DNA of 64,000 bases from assembly GCA_943736015.1 (NCBI GenBank), contig OX031071.1, forward strand, positions 33,822,619-33,886,618, read 5' to 3'. How positions within the stretch are numbered: the stretch's first letter is position 1; each line of letters starts with the position of its first letter. The notes below the pieces were generated by a model, which was not told the origin of the DNA, searched no databases, and was given only the letters and a program-made list of their open reading frames with translations. Positions 51,216 through 62,054 of this stretch are shown here, piece after piece. Position numbers and translations under genes: made by a program. The DNA comes from Tridacna crocea. Taxonomy: Eukaryota; Mollusca; Bivalvia; Cardiida; Cardiidae.

Positions 51216-52024
51216 TGACACCTGACTGTTCCAACTTCTGTATATCTGTCTTAACTTCTTGTATAGTAGATATGTGATATTTTGGCTCCCATCCCAATAC
51301 CAAATGACCAATTGCACATTGACTGTCAGAGAATATGTGTAATTTTTCTGTAATTCTGAGCTCTTTTCCTGTTGTTTTTGTCTGAATATACCTTACTGCT
51401 AATTTTATAGCTAATAGCTCCCCTAAAAGTATGGACCCAAATGAGCTAACAGGGTGCTTCAGTAAAATAGGTTCTGTGTGACCTGGCGGGAAAATACACG
51501 CTCCCGCCCCACATGGACCAGGGTTTCCTAAACAAGATCCATCAGTAAAGGCAATGGCTGTTTTCTCATTGCAGTCTTCTAGCATAGTTCCGATCACTTC
51601 CCTTGAGAGAGCTTCTTGCATCTTGGTTCTTGATTTTGAGGACCGCAGGTTCTGCCAATACTCAGGTTTGCGTTTACTTGGCTGTAAGGACTCAGTATAT
51701 GTACATTCCTTCTCCAGACAATGCAAGGGGTATTCCAGTATTTGACACCATATCAGCCACTTGCACATTCATCTTTCCGAATGGTGAGATTTTCCGTTCA
51801 ACCCTTTCTGTTTCCATGAATCTATCCCAACATCTTTTAATACACGACTCATCATCCTTTGTCATAATCTTGGCCGCTTGATTATAGTAGTCTCCCTTTA
51901 TTCCAATCAAAGTACCTATTGAACTGGCCACCGTTGTATACCGTGTATTACAACAGGCACAAGCTAATCGTACCGTGCCCTGTGATTGGATAATTGATAC
52001 GGCCAATGAAACGGCTCGAAACAT
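51208..52024 (-). pseudogene. Retroelement RNase H-domain fragment, frameshifted
   Basis: The minus-strand frame 51208-51768 holds an RNase H fold: AFTDGSCLGNPGPCGAGA (first catalytic Asp), LLGELLAIKLAV (Glu) and FSDSQCAIGHL (Asp). The frame stops right after ...KLEQSGVNT, where relatives continue with WxPGH and the last catalytic residue. An overlapping frame, 51692-52024, supplies the preceding residues (e.g. DESCIKRCWDRFMETERVER), so one frameshift separates them. Such domains lie at the end of several non-LTR retrotransposon ORFs; no reverse transcriptase remains. Confidence 0.75.
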
Positions 52025-52212
52025 ATATCGAGTAACCTGACAATGTGCTCAGTTGACTTTATTTCATTCTTATTTTGATTATTATGTTATTAATAAATAG
52101 TAGAATACAGGTATTCATAGAGCATAATTTATAACTTTCAGATAAAAAGACCTTTTCCATCTAGAATGATCTTTTTTTTTTAGATAAAAAGGAGAGGGAA
52201 ATCTGAACATTC

Positions 52213-52380
52213 CATTGTGAGAAAAGGAGAAATTACTTGTAACAAGCAATTTCTCCTTTTCTCACAAATTTTTCTAACCTACATAGTACTTATTTTCAAT
52301 TTAAATGCTCTTTAAAATGTCGTCTGCAATTTGTTTCAATTTGGAATAGTCTAAAATTTGGTCGTCTGGTAATGGGTTAA
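52213..52380 (+). mobile_element. TTAA MITE, left end unclear
   Basis: Core TTGTGAGAAAAGGAGAAATT/AATTTCTCCTTTTCTCACAA (symmetrical variant) and right end GGTAATGGGTTAA. Confidence 0.75.
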
Positions 52381-53267
52381 TTAGATACTTTTATTTCAAA
52401 TCCTCTCTAAAGTCTTTATTCATTTAATTTTTTGACTATTAGACATCTGAACAACTGAGTAATACATAAATATTCGGCAAACAATTTTCCCCCCTTTTAA
52501 TTTTTCCCCCCAAACACTTGTTAATAAATGTTGAAACATGCTTCTTTATTCCTTACAAAACAAAGTAATTAAATGTTAAGGGAGAATTAAAAGATGATTA
52601 GACACCACATGTGTTTTATTGCCCCTAGGCTTATCTCTGCAGGCTTCTTCAAAGGGACAACAGACTTTAATCTTTGAGAATTGCAACCTACAATTCAATT
52701 TATAAGATAATTGATTATCTTATTACCCTTTCTGCTTTATCAAGTACAAACTTGTGCATTATATTTGTTATTTTGATGTTAATTTTTTTAGTAAAAGTTC
52801 AACGTCAGCACTTGAAAATTTTTCATGTATTCATTAATTTAGCTTTTATTATAAACATAATAATCAAATAATTTACTCTTATAATCATTAACATTTTTTT
52901 TCTATCAAATTTTAGACATTCACCTATCGTTTGTTGAAATGATACCATGCATAAGTAATTATATTATGATCACAAAACAATCACTTTAAAAGACAGTAAT
53001 ATCGAAAATTATTTTCATAGCTATTGCTTTTTACACCCACCAAAAACATACACACAAAAATCAAGAGACGCTACTCTAAGTTACTACTTGCACAGTTACC
53101 TCGCATAATACGGGCAGAATTCGCCCCGTTTCGATTAGCCTGTACCTGTCCCTATACACGTAGTGTATCAGGGGCGGTAACCAGTCTAATCCACATCCAT
53201 CGGTTTCAAAACAAGTCAATAGCTTAAAAAAGGTGAAAACCCTCTAGACCGTCGGATGGTCATAGAA
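52381..53267. other. AT-rich interval, no gene recognised
   Basis: Short frames only. 53024-53220 is less AT-rich but matches nothing I recognise. Confidence 0.5.
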
Positions 53268-53795
53268 CCCCCTCCCCCCCGAAGGGGAGTTTTGGACACT
53301 ATGATTTCTCAATACAGCAATAAATAAGCTACAAAATGAGACATGTTAGCCCTCTGAAAGTGGTAGCTTAACGGAGTAACATCAAAATTACGTACGTCAC
53401 CCTCAATAAATTCAAGAATCTCCTGATGATAATGATAAAGTATTCCTAGCTGCAGCAACACAAACGTTTTGAGCTATCTATGTGGCCAGTTCAATGCAGG
53501 GTGGTTTCTTCAATGAAGTGCCACCAGAAAAAGAGTGTGTGTTACTAATGTTACATTTTGTTACATACGTTATCAAGTACATAAAATAAGGATTTTAGTC
53601 ACTTTCAGGAAGCAAACAACTATTTTTGAGTTCCATGTGTCCACACAAACACTCTATACCATTCTGTCATCATCTTAAAAGTATAGCGTTAGTACTAGCA
53701 TGCCATTATGACCATTTTTGGAAAAGCATATACAATATAAGTTACAGTATACAGAAAGACAAAATCATCAACTGTACTTTATAACTTATTCACAT

Positions 53796-54023
53796 TTAAA
53801 CCTTTCCTAAACAACAAGTTTTAGACTCTTCCAAACTAAAAGGGTTTGCAGACGACAATTTCAAACTCGATGAAAATGGTTGAAAGTTCTCCAAATGGGA
53901 GGAAAACACTGTGGGAAAAGGAGAAATTGCTTGTTACGAGCATTTTCTCCTTTTCCCACAGTGTTTTCAAAAGACTTGTACTGCAGATACGTAAAAACCA
54001 GGGTTTGTGTGGGAAAGGGTTAA
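53796..54023 (-). mobile_element. TTAA MITE
   Basis: TTAAACCTTTCCTAAAC to GTGGGAAAGGGTTAA. Core with the symmetrical CACTGTGGG variant. Confidence 0.85.
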
Positions 54024-54499
54024 CTATATCATTTCATTTCTTTATTGCTTTTCCTATTTACTTCAATTATACTTTTTAAGTCAGATTTTGAAATCAAAAT
54101 GGAATTTAACATCTATGTCCCAAATGTGACCGTTACATACGTTACTTTCGCACACATAATTCAGCCATGTTATTTACACAACGGTTGAACGAACCAATGG
54201 TATCCAAGTCCGAAGCCAGTTGAAAGGAAAAATGTTATAGATAGGCGATGCCCAGGAATTTATACAATCAGCAGTCTAATATGTAATTTAACAAGTGCAT
54301 TCATTCATTTGAGGATTCAAAGACAGGTCATGACAAAAGTGCTGTATTCAGTGACCAAATAACTAATTTGAGCTTTTGTTTTTATAAGAAGAAAGTAGAT
54401 TTTCGAATAACATGGCCCAATATGTTGTTTTATTAGGTACTGTTCAGTTTATTGCCAGTTTTCCTGTCTCCTAATACTTAACCCATTCATTAATATGTT

Positions 54500-55625
54500 T
54501 TGCGCAATGTAAGAATCGGGACGATTCCGGAATTGTCCTGCGCAAAGTAGGAATTCCTACTTTGTCCGCCGATTCCGGAATTGTACCGGACAATTCTAGA
54601 ATTGCGCAAGGGAGATCTATCGTATCGTGGTCACATATGGTCTGTGCGCAAAGTAGGAATAGGTGTGGACAAAGTAAGAATTTAAAGGGTAGAGCAAAGT
54701 GAGAATAGTTTAGATACGAGTCTAAACTCGTAGATTGGTCTCGTATGTTGGAAAGGTTTCAGGTTCTGGTAATCATGATTCTCTTTTCATTGTTTCTTAC
54801 ATCTTAAGACTGATGCCTATACTTTACATAGATTTTTTTGATAACTCTATTATTCTATGAACTGGGTTTATTCGGTATCCATAGGACAAAGGTTTTCACG
54901 ATATAGAATAAATTCATGGTATCTTATTTGTTATATCATATCGGCCAAAATTTATTGACTGATTATACGGTATTTAACGCCCTTCGTAACATTATTTCAG
55001 TTAGATCACGGCAGCCATTGCACCTATCCATGCTTTTCTGAGTATCTTGACCATAACACCGCAAAGTATTATTTCCAAGTCACAGGCTGCTTTCCCACAT
55101 AACCATCGTCGACACAATGATCAGCGGTAAGAAAGGAATGAATCCTGTCGCAATGACTAACACCAGTCCTCGGAAAGTAATTGGCCGAGCAGGGAATCGA
55201 ACCATAAATTCCCTGTTCTCAAGTCCTATACGCTACCGACTTAGCTTTTGGGCTCGGCACCAAAATTAAAAAATACTAGGCGCATGGTTTATTATTAACG
55301 TAGCTATTCCAGCTTTTGCATGTTATGGTGCCTTTCAACAGTATTTCAGTTAGAACTTGCATCAAAATATCATGAATATTAACCCTGTCAACCAATAGTC
55401 TCTACGACTGCTAGAAAAACACCAATAATACAACTTTGTCTGCTATTCCTACTTCGCGCAGGGAAACAATAGATTCTCACTTTGTCCCGATTCCTACTTT
55501 GCGCAGGGACAATTCCGGAATTGAACTGTGCCAGGTAAGAATTCTTACTTCGTCCGACAAAGTGAGAATTCCTACTTTGCGCAGGACAATTCCGGAATTG
55601 TCCCGATTCCTACTTTGCGCAGAAC
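54500..55625. mobile_element. Element with inverted arrays of GCGCAAAGTAGGAAT motif
   Basis: The left array (54500-54715) has GCGCAAAGTAGGAATTCC, GACAAAGTAAGAATT and palindromes such as GATTCCGGAATTGTCC. The right array (55440-55625) has ATTCCTACTTTGCGCAGG at least four times and GACAATTCCGGAATTGTC. Several motifs are themselves palindromic, so each end can fold alone or with the other. A SINE is inserted in the middle. Confidence 0.7.
54960..55262 (-). mobile_element. tRNA-derived SINE, fifth family, well-preserved head
   Basis: Minus-strand head GCCGAGCCCAAAAGCTAAGT ... GGTTCGATTCCCTGC closing with TCGGC. The 7-bp acceptor stem GCCGAGC/GCTCGGC, A-box and B-box are present, making it the most tRNA-like unit here. 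The body carries GGCTGCTTTCCCACATAACC and ACATTATTTCAGTTAGATC. Confidence 0.75.
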
Positions 55626-55689
55626 AAATACACCATTTTGAGGCATTCCCAAATTCAAAGAAGCTGAGACACCATTTTGTAATGGGCTA

Positions 55690-56058
55690 TTAAGGTAAGA
55701 CCTGTGTAATGAAAAACAGCCATTTCCCCTAAAATATCATCCTGCAAAATTAGCTATAATTAAAAATGAGTATTATTGAACTACTTTCACCATTTTATTT
55801 TTTCCATTTTTTCCTTCTTTGAATTATCATTTATAAATCTAAAACCACTATGTTCTCAATTCAAAAAGAGATAATAATTACCTCCCTTTTCAGAAAACTA
55901 ACAAAAGTATCAAAAAATAATTTCAAGATAGACATAAACGGAATTTCTGATCCGTAAGAATTGTGCAAAAGTATTATTTCTGCATAAATCCTTATTTATC
56001 CTTATTTATCAACCAATTAGATTTTCACCAAAAGTGCATTACACAGGTCTTACCTTAA
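55690..56058. mobile_element. GGTAAGACC-TIR element, intact 369-bp copy
   Basis: TTAAGGTAAGACCTGTGTAA and its inverse ACAGGTCTTACCTTAA bound 369 bp with TTAA at both ends. The sequence TTTTTCCATTTTTTCCTTC (about 55798-55820) is the uninterrupted site corresponding to the Helitron-like insertion at 6626. Confidence 0.85.
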
Positions 56059-56086
56059 AAGATTTTAAGATACAGATTGCAAAGAA

Positions 56087-57472
56087 AGATCACCAGACAC
56101 AGATGTTCTACAGTGTTCCTTGCAAAGTACTGCAAGGACATTCAGCATAAGATTTTGTTTGACATTGGCACGGGTATTGTCCGTAACAAAGTTGAAGATC
56201 TATGTTCTGTCTTCAGCCCTGCACTGTTTTACCAGCCGTGACACCATCAGTGCATTTGTCCGGCGAGAAAAAATTGCACCCTTGAAAACTCTCTGCATCT
56301 TCCGATTCTCAGGCAAATCGGAGAAGAGAGTCAATGTTCTGAATTACTCATCTATGACATGGAAGCATTTACTTGTGCTATCTATGGCGGTACAAAATAT
56401 AACAGCATAAACAAACTTCGGTATGATACTTTCTTAAGAAAATACCAAAGCAGCAATACTGGCAATGTACTTAATGTTTCAGATCATGCAAATATGAGTT
56501 TACTTCTGCCATGTCATTCAGATCCAGAGATGCACATACGAAGGGTGAACTAGCAAGTATTTGTATGGGTACATGCTTATGAAAATCACCTAGATCTCCC
56601 AGCTATTCAAGACAGTGGCTGGAAGGTTAATGGTGATCAGATCGAGGGTTCTAGGGGTTTGCCCCCCGTACTTTTGTCCCCCGGACTTGTGCCCCCAGAC
56701 TTTTGCCCCCTTAGGACACCTGCCCCCTGGACATCTGCCCTCTCAGTTTGTTTACAACTTGGACGTCGAGCTCCTTTAAGGGACAATCTCAAAAAAGCAA
56801 CTTTGTGATATACACACATACATGTATTGTACAAGGTAATTTTGACTGGCACTATCAAAAATACTTATCAGCTGTTGTATCGTTAAGTGCTATTTTGCTG
56901 AAAATCTTCGGCTGATTAATAGATTTCAGTTTTAATATCAAACTTCCAGTATGATATCTATAGGGTCAGTTACTCATCTGGCACGCCTACTATAAACCAC
57001 GATTAAAATTCTTCTTTTTTGCATTTTAAGAAAAATAAAGCAAAATTCAGGATGTTATTAGATCTTCATCATCATTTAGAAGAGGTTTATCATTTCCCAG
57101 GAGGCAGTTGTCCTACACGGCCAAATATCTGGGGGCAGATGTCCTACCTGGGCAAATGTCCAGGGGTGGGATGTCCTAAAGAGGAAATGTCTGGGGAGCA
57201 GATGTCTAGGGGGCAAATGTCCTAAGGGGGGTAGATGTCATACCGGGGCAGATGTCCGGGTGGCAAATGTTCCAGGGGCAAATGTTCTAATGGGGCAGAT
57301 GTCCTACATGGGCAAATGCGGGTGGGGGGGGCAGTTAGTTGAAATACTGTGCAATCAGACTGCTTCTGATGAGGATGATGATCACCAGGATGATAACACT
57401 GTTGATGAGGGGATTGAACTCACCAATATGCTTGAAGAAGTGTTTGAAGATGAATCTGATGGAGAAAGTTGA
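56087..57472 (+). pseudogene. Broken gene of the repetitive 'FTGCDT..SAF' type
   Basis: Conserved-looking pieces lie in different frames. KITRHRCSTVFLAKYCKDIQ then HKILFDIGTG runs from 56087. ALHCFTSRDTISAFVRREKI follows about 56200-56290. MEAFTCAIYGGTKYNSINKL with LPCHSDPEMHIRRVN follows 56359-56550. HAYENHLDLPAIQDSGWKVN follows to about 56640. The acidic end (LVEILCNQTASDEDDDHQDD, stop at 57470) lies beyond an insertion at 56650-57331. At least two frameshifts and an internal stop are visible. The order resembles C-terminal parts of abundant uncharacterised invertebrate proteins (FTGCDxxSAF, EAFxCxxYG, PSPxxxGW); I know no proven function. Confidence 0.6.
56650..57331. mobile_element. Element with inverted arrays of GGGGGCAGATGTCC motif
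   Basis: The left array (56655-56745) has TTTTGCCCCC, ACATCTGCCC and GACTTGTGCCCCC. The right array (57105-57331) has about a dozen GGGGCAGATGTCC and GGGCAAATGTCC units in reverse. It splits the pseudogene between ...GWKVNGDQIEG and ...LVEILCN, so it arrived after the gene fragment. Confidence 0.7.
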
Positions 57473-58174
57473 AAATATCCATCAATAATGGAAACAAATA
57501 TGTTGTTGTCAGACAAGATTTTCATGTCATATGTATATACTATTAGATTTTATAGTTGGTGTACGTAACCGGATGTTACAAGATAAAACTACCACTCTCA
57601 GAGGGCTAACATGTCTCAAAATACTCGCAACACATCGGGCTATATGAAAATCATAGTCCACAAAACTCCCCCTGGGGGGGAGCGAAACCATTTCTATCCA
57701 GCAGACTACTCACAACAATTTCACAAACATTCACACCTATTTTACCAAAATAATCATGGCCTGGCGAATATCATGAAAGATTTCAACCGGAAGTACCTAC
57801 ACTCTCTGGACATCAACATCTCTTCCCGACTATATTAAATATAGATCGCCGGCTTCTGCCGGGCGACCAATAAGCGCCATTAGTCTCGTGCCATTCACTT
57901 GACATTCCCACAATGCTTTTTTTTGGCGTGAAACTCAAAATACCTTTCGAGGCTATGCAGCCTTTTAAGGGAACACCATAGAAAATATTTCTTTGGTAGT
58001 TACACGATTCTTAATGATACGTAGTAACAACTTGTTTCTAAATCGATGTAAAATAAATATGTTTAGATTAAATAAAGAGCTGTAAACATCATGAGCACCA
58101 TCAATGGACATTGCTTTTATAAGGCTCTTTTGGCTGGTTGTGTGTATCTCTGTACAATGCATCAATTATTTCAG

Positions 58175-58325
58175 ATTGATCTAAAATAGGCAATTGAGGA
58201 TGACAAACCTAAGTGATGCACTAATTTTGAAATAAGTCACTGAACAGAAAGAAAACATTGTGGGAAAAGGAGAAAATGCTGGTTACCAGCAATTTCTCCT
58301 CATCCTATTATGTTTTCACGATTCC
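58175..58325 (-). mobile_element. TTAA MITE fragment
   Basis: Core GAAAACATTGTGGGAAAAGG ... GGTTACCAGCAATTTC with a decayed right arm (CATCCTATTATGTTTTC). Outer ends lost. 57684-58174 shows no gene. Confidence 0.65.
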
Positions 58326-58399
58326 TTTTATTATCAAATCTCAGAAATGTGTTGTAAAACATCTATTGGGCAATTACAATAATACATGTAGGAGTTCTG

Positions 58400-58697
58400 T
58401 TTTTAATGATGTTTCACACACTTTACAGCATTGTTTCAGTTATATGGTAGTGGACAGAGCACCTATCTATCATTTCCTGGAGTATTCTATTATCAGTACT
58501 TCCAACAATATTCTCTCAAAGCCACTGGATGCTTCCCAAAGTAAACATTGTGGAACCAATTATCAGCAGTGAGAGAGAAACATATCCCGTCGCAATGACA
58601 ATCATCTACCCTTGGAAAGAAAGCCGAGGACTCGAAGCCAGTGGCCCCTTGTCTCCAACCCTTTACACGTCCAACTGAGCTTTCGGGCTCGGCATAT
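58400..58697 (-). mobile_element. tRNA-derived SINE, fifth family
   Basis: Body landmarks GCATTGTTTCAGTTATATGG, ATCAGCAGTGAGAGAG and CTTGGAAAGAAAGCCGAGGA. Degenerate head ending GAGCTTTCGGGCTCGGC. It directly precedes the 83-bp array. Confidence 0.65.
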
Positions 58698-58734
58698 AAT
58701 TGAGTAATGAGTCATGAACCTAGTGAAATTGTTA

Positions 58735-59470
58735 ATACACTTGCCACACTGTTTCAGTCATCACACAGTAACAGCTAGGCATGCAGTAGAGAAATAGATT
58801 ACAGGTCTTCAGAAATTATTTACACACCTGTCACAGTATTTTCGTCAAATCACAGTAATGGTTCAGCATATGGTAGAAGAATAACATGTAAGTCTACAAA
58901 AAAATGTTAAAACACTTGCCAGTGTTTCAGTCATAGCAATGACAGCTTGGGATTCAGTAGAGTTATAAGTCTACAAAGAAAATGTTAAAACAGGTGCCAG
59001 TGTTTCAGTCATAGCAATGACAGCTCCGCATATCGTAGAGGAGTGAGTTATAAGTCTACAAAGAAAATGTTAAAACAGTTGCCAGTGTTTCAGTCATAGC
59101 AATGACAGCTCAGCATACAGTAGAGGAATGGTTTATAAGTCTACAGAAATTGTAAAAACACTTGCCAGTGTTTCAGTCATAGCAGAGGCAGCTCGGCATG
59201 CAGTAGAGGAATGAGTTATAAGTCTACAAAAATTGTTAAAACAGTTGCCAGTGTTTCAGTCATAGCAATGACAGCTCGGCATGCAGTAGAGGAATGAGTT
59301 ATAAGTCTACAAATATTGTTAAAACAGTTGCCAGTGTTTCAGTCATAGCAATGACAGCTCGGCATGCAGTAGAGGAATGGGTTATAAGTCTACAAAAAGT
59401 TGTAAAAACACTTGCCAGTGTTTCAGTCATAACAATGACAGCTCCGCATATCGTAGAGGAATGGGTTATT
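58735..59470 (+). repeat. ~83-bp tandem array derived from SINE sequence
   Basis: CAGTGTTTCAGTCATAGCAA starts units at about 58920, 58998, 59083, 59166, 59249, 59332 and 59416. Two diverged longer units lie before them. Each continues TGACAGCTCGGCATGCAGTA and GAGTTATAAGTCTAC. The GTTTCAGTCAT segment resembles the TTATTTCAGTCAT landmark of the adjacent SINE family. Confidence 0.85.
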
Positions 59471-59664
59471 GTGTTTGTACCCTAGTCACCGTCGTTCACT
59501 TATTTACGAGTACGCGCTCGTGTGTCTTTACCCGGGCTTTATCAGTGCTAGGATGGGGTTTTGAGTACATGCACTTGATTTTGTCTTTATCTGGGCTTTA
59601 TCAGTCCTGGGCTTGGGTAATGTACTGACTTGTCCAAATTGAAATACACATAATCATAGGATAT

Positions 59665-59830
59665 TTAACCCTTTGCCAAACCACAAAAATTTAGAGATTC
59701 CAAAATTGACAATATTTGCAGGTAACAAAATTGATTTACCTGATTATTAATAAATTTTGAAGGGTTGAAAACAGTGTGAAAAGCAGAAAATAACGACTAC
59801 CAGGATACTTCCATAAGCTTTTTTCTTCAG
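59665..59830 (-). mobile_element. TTAA MITE, decayed
   Basis: TTAACCCTTTGCCAAACC at the left. Core reduced to GAAAACAGTGTGAAAAGC. Right end lost. A further scrap at 59895-59940. 59941-60163 shows nothing recognisable. Confidence 0.65.
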
Positions 59831-60179
59831 TGTTGACAAGACGGTGCACGTTACAAACTGAGTACTGGGCTTGACGAATGTTTGAACAAGTAGAAAATAT
59901 TGTAAAAGGTTTCAAAAGCCTTTTTCCACAAGGCCAGTTTTATTAGAATATTTTTGATGAACAGTTAAACAAGAGAGGCTTCATAGATGATAAACTTGTA
60001 CCTTAATGTATTTAAATCATACCAAGTAACATTATTGAAATAATTATGAAGATGGCATTCTATTATATCACCGTCTAAGTGTAAGTTAATGGCAGACAAA
60101 TGCATTTAAAAGTAGATTGAAAGTAAACAAGTGATACAGTGACTTCCAATCTTATTACCAAGTATTCACTTCTCTACCT

Positions 60180-60681
60180 CCCCGTGGGGTCCCGGGTTTT
60201 TTTTACTTTTTTTTTTACTTTTTTTTTACTTTTTCTTTTTTTTACTTTCTCTATGGCATGTCGTAGAAGGCGACTAAAATTAAAGACAAACGGCTGCTTT
60301 CCTCGTAATTCGTAGGATTGCAGCAGGCTGGGTAGTTCTTATTCCAAATCCTATTTTTTTTTCTTGATGTAAATGGGGTTTGGAATGGGAATCAGTTGGC
60401 CTGTGGGACCCCGTGTGGATTAATCGGGGGTATAAGAATAAACCACTGCAGTCCCGCGATCGTCACATCTGCCATTTCATCTGGCGGAACAAAAGTGACA
60501 GCATGCATGTCGTAAAAGGCGACAAAAGGGGCATCATTTTGTGTTTCATCCATTCCTCATTTATCATGTTTGTCTTATGTTGTTGCACATGTGTGTTATT
60601 TTCATCTCGCATTATTGTTTACTAAGTAAGTGCGCCCAATATGACCTAAGTTGTCGACGGGCCATAAAACACTATTCATTC
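60180..60681 (+). mobile_element. Full retroposon with 16-bp TSD and ATTC tail
   Basis: ATTCACTTCTCTACCT is duplicated at 60164-60179 and 60682-60697. Between them lie a CCCCGTGGGGTCCCGGG head, T-rich stretches, two related GCATGTCGTAGAAGGCGAC units, and a 3' end TTGTCGACGGGCCATAAAAC followed by ATTCATTC. A long TSD and simple-repeat tail are hallmarks of LINE-machinery insertion. No protein frame and no clear tRNA head. Confidence 0.85.
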
Positions 60682-60697
60682 ATTCACTTCTCTACCT

Positions 60698-61839
60698 GTG
60701 ACTAACTCTTGGAACGATCATACGATAACAATTTGTCATCCTTACGGTAATCTCCATTCTTTTAAACGTTATATAACTAATATTTAATGTATTTGAACAT
60801 CTACAATATTTTACTTTTGACCGCTTCTGGGCCTTTCAGAAAGGCCGAACGAGTTAGATCTGTTTACCCAAATCTGGTAAGCAAACGTATCTTCATTGTC
60901 ACGGGTAGGAAACTTCATATTCAGAGCCAATGGCTCTGACAAGAAAGTGTTAGTATTCCGTTTCTGACAATGTCTGCTGATAAACAAACAAAACAGGTAA
61001 GCCATCCTATAGTATTGCGACCTTGAAAAGGACACTTTAAGAAGATCGTAGGACATTGAGAAAATTCGCAAAATTTTTCCTTTTTCCTTTTCCTCATAAT
61101 GGTTTTATTTTCGACATTCCTTAACAATTGTTGTTTTCAAATGTATTCAATATTAGCAGGTCTAGAATGTTGTCCTTTGTCCGACCTTGAGGTATCATCA
61201 ATCATACTATAAGGATGGAAGTCGGGTATTTCCCAAAATTCGAACCATGTGATCTGTTAGACTGGACGTTTTAATTTTAGTTTCACAGGTTAGAAACAGC
61301 TTATCTTAGTAGGTTATCAACACACGATAAAAATATCCGTATCCGTCTTTAGATAAGGGCAAGCTCGAATTTGTCATTTCAAAAGCATTTACAAATGTTG
61401 AATTAGTCCCACGTGATAGGAGTGGTCCTTTTTCCTAAAAAAAAGTATGAAAATATAGGGGGTAAATTTAATTTTAAGCTGTTTTTTTTTTATAAATATC
61501 TTTTAGAAACCTTCTAACTAAAGTGTTTTATGACAGAAACGTGATCAAATTGCTAGCAAAGATTCTATGTGTACGCTGTTTGAAGCTCGTCATTTTCAAA
61601 TCAGAAACTTTTTTTTACAGTACATGGTTAGCCATGATAAGGATATATAACTTGAGTAAAAACCCAAACTGTATTTCGAAATACACAGTGTAGGAAATGA
61701 CTAAATGACAATCTATTGTGATGTCCCGAAACCTTTCCAAATTGCATACTAGCCTACTGGTGACTGCTTCTTCTAAATGTTTTAATACCATTTAACTTTA
61801 TAGCAAACATTTCAAACACTTCAAAACCGTGTGCCTCGA
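60698..61839. other. Interval with one MITE fragment, otherwise no gene
   Basis: 61060-61185 looks like a decayed MITE right part (TTTTCCTTTTCCTCATAATGG). The minus frame at 60811-61127 has no recognised motif. Confidence 0.5.
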
Positions 61840-62054
61840 TTAACCCTTTCCCAAACGACCAAATTGAAAGCATTTGCAGACGACAATTCAACTCTTGCTG
61901 AAAAGATGATTTCTGACTATGATAGGGTAGAAAACATTGCGGGAAAAGGAGAAAATGCTGGTCACCAGCATTTTCTCCTTTTCCCACAATGTTTTCAAAA
62001 GGCTACCATTCCAAACCCTGAAAATAAACCAGGGATTGTTAGGGAAAGGGTTCA
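61840..62054 (-). mobile_element. TTAA MITE
   Basis: TTAACCCTTTCCCAAACGACC to TTAGGGAAAGGGTTCA, with a core at about 61928-61994 mirrored except for one centre base (TGGTCACCAG). A fragment follows at 62110-62175. Confidence 0.85.

Larger units (their letters stand above)
53268..57683. mobile_element. 4.4-kb inverted-repeat element carrying a broken gene
   Basis: The left arm (about 53268-53435) and right arm (about 57540-57683) are inverted copies: CATGTTAGCCCTCTGA, GTGGTAG, AGGGGGAGTTTTG and CTATGATTTTC occur in both, with interspersed divergence. Inside are a MITE, a motif-array element, a SINE, a GGTAAGACC-TIR element and the pseudogene at 56087-57472. It is the only element here with long arms around coding remnants, so it may be a decayed larger transposon. 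No target duplication was resolved. Confidence 0.6.

Noticed and set aside
50992-51225. 77-codon plus-strand frame with a CAG|GTAAGA donor-like site at its start
   Set aside because: The frame crosses the inverted repeat and the opposite strand of an RNase H fragment; no homology recognised.
54960-55262. Functional tRNA gene candidate
   Set aside because: A/B boxes and acceptor stem are good, but the unit continues into a SINE body shared with other copies and has no terminator-bounded 3' end, so it is a SINE head.
60811-61127. First exon of N6AMT1 (minus frame containing DNEDTF)
   Set aside because: Only EDTF agrees with the family's YEPAEDTF segment; the surroundings do not match and no donor in the needed phase follows.
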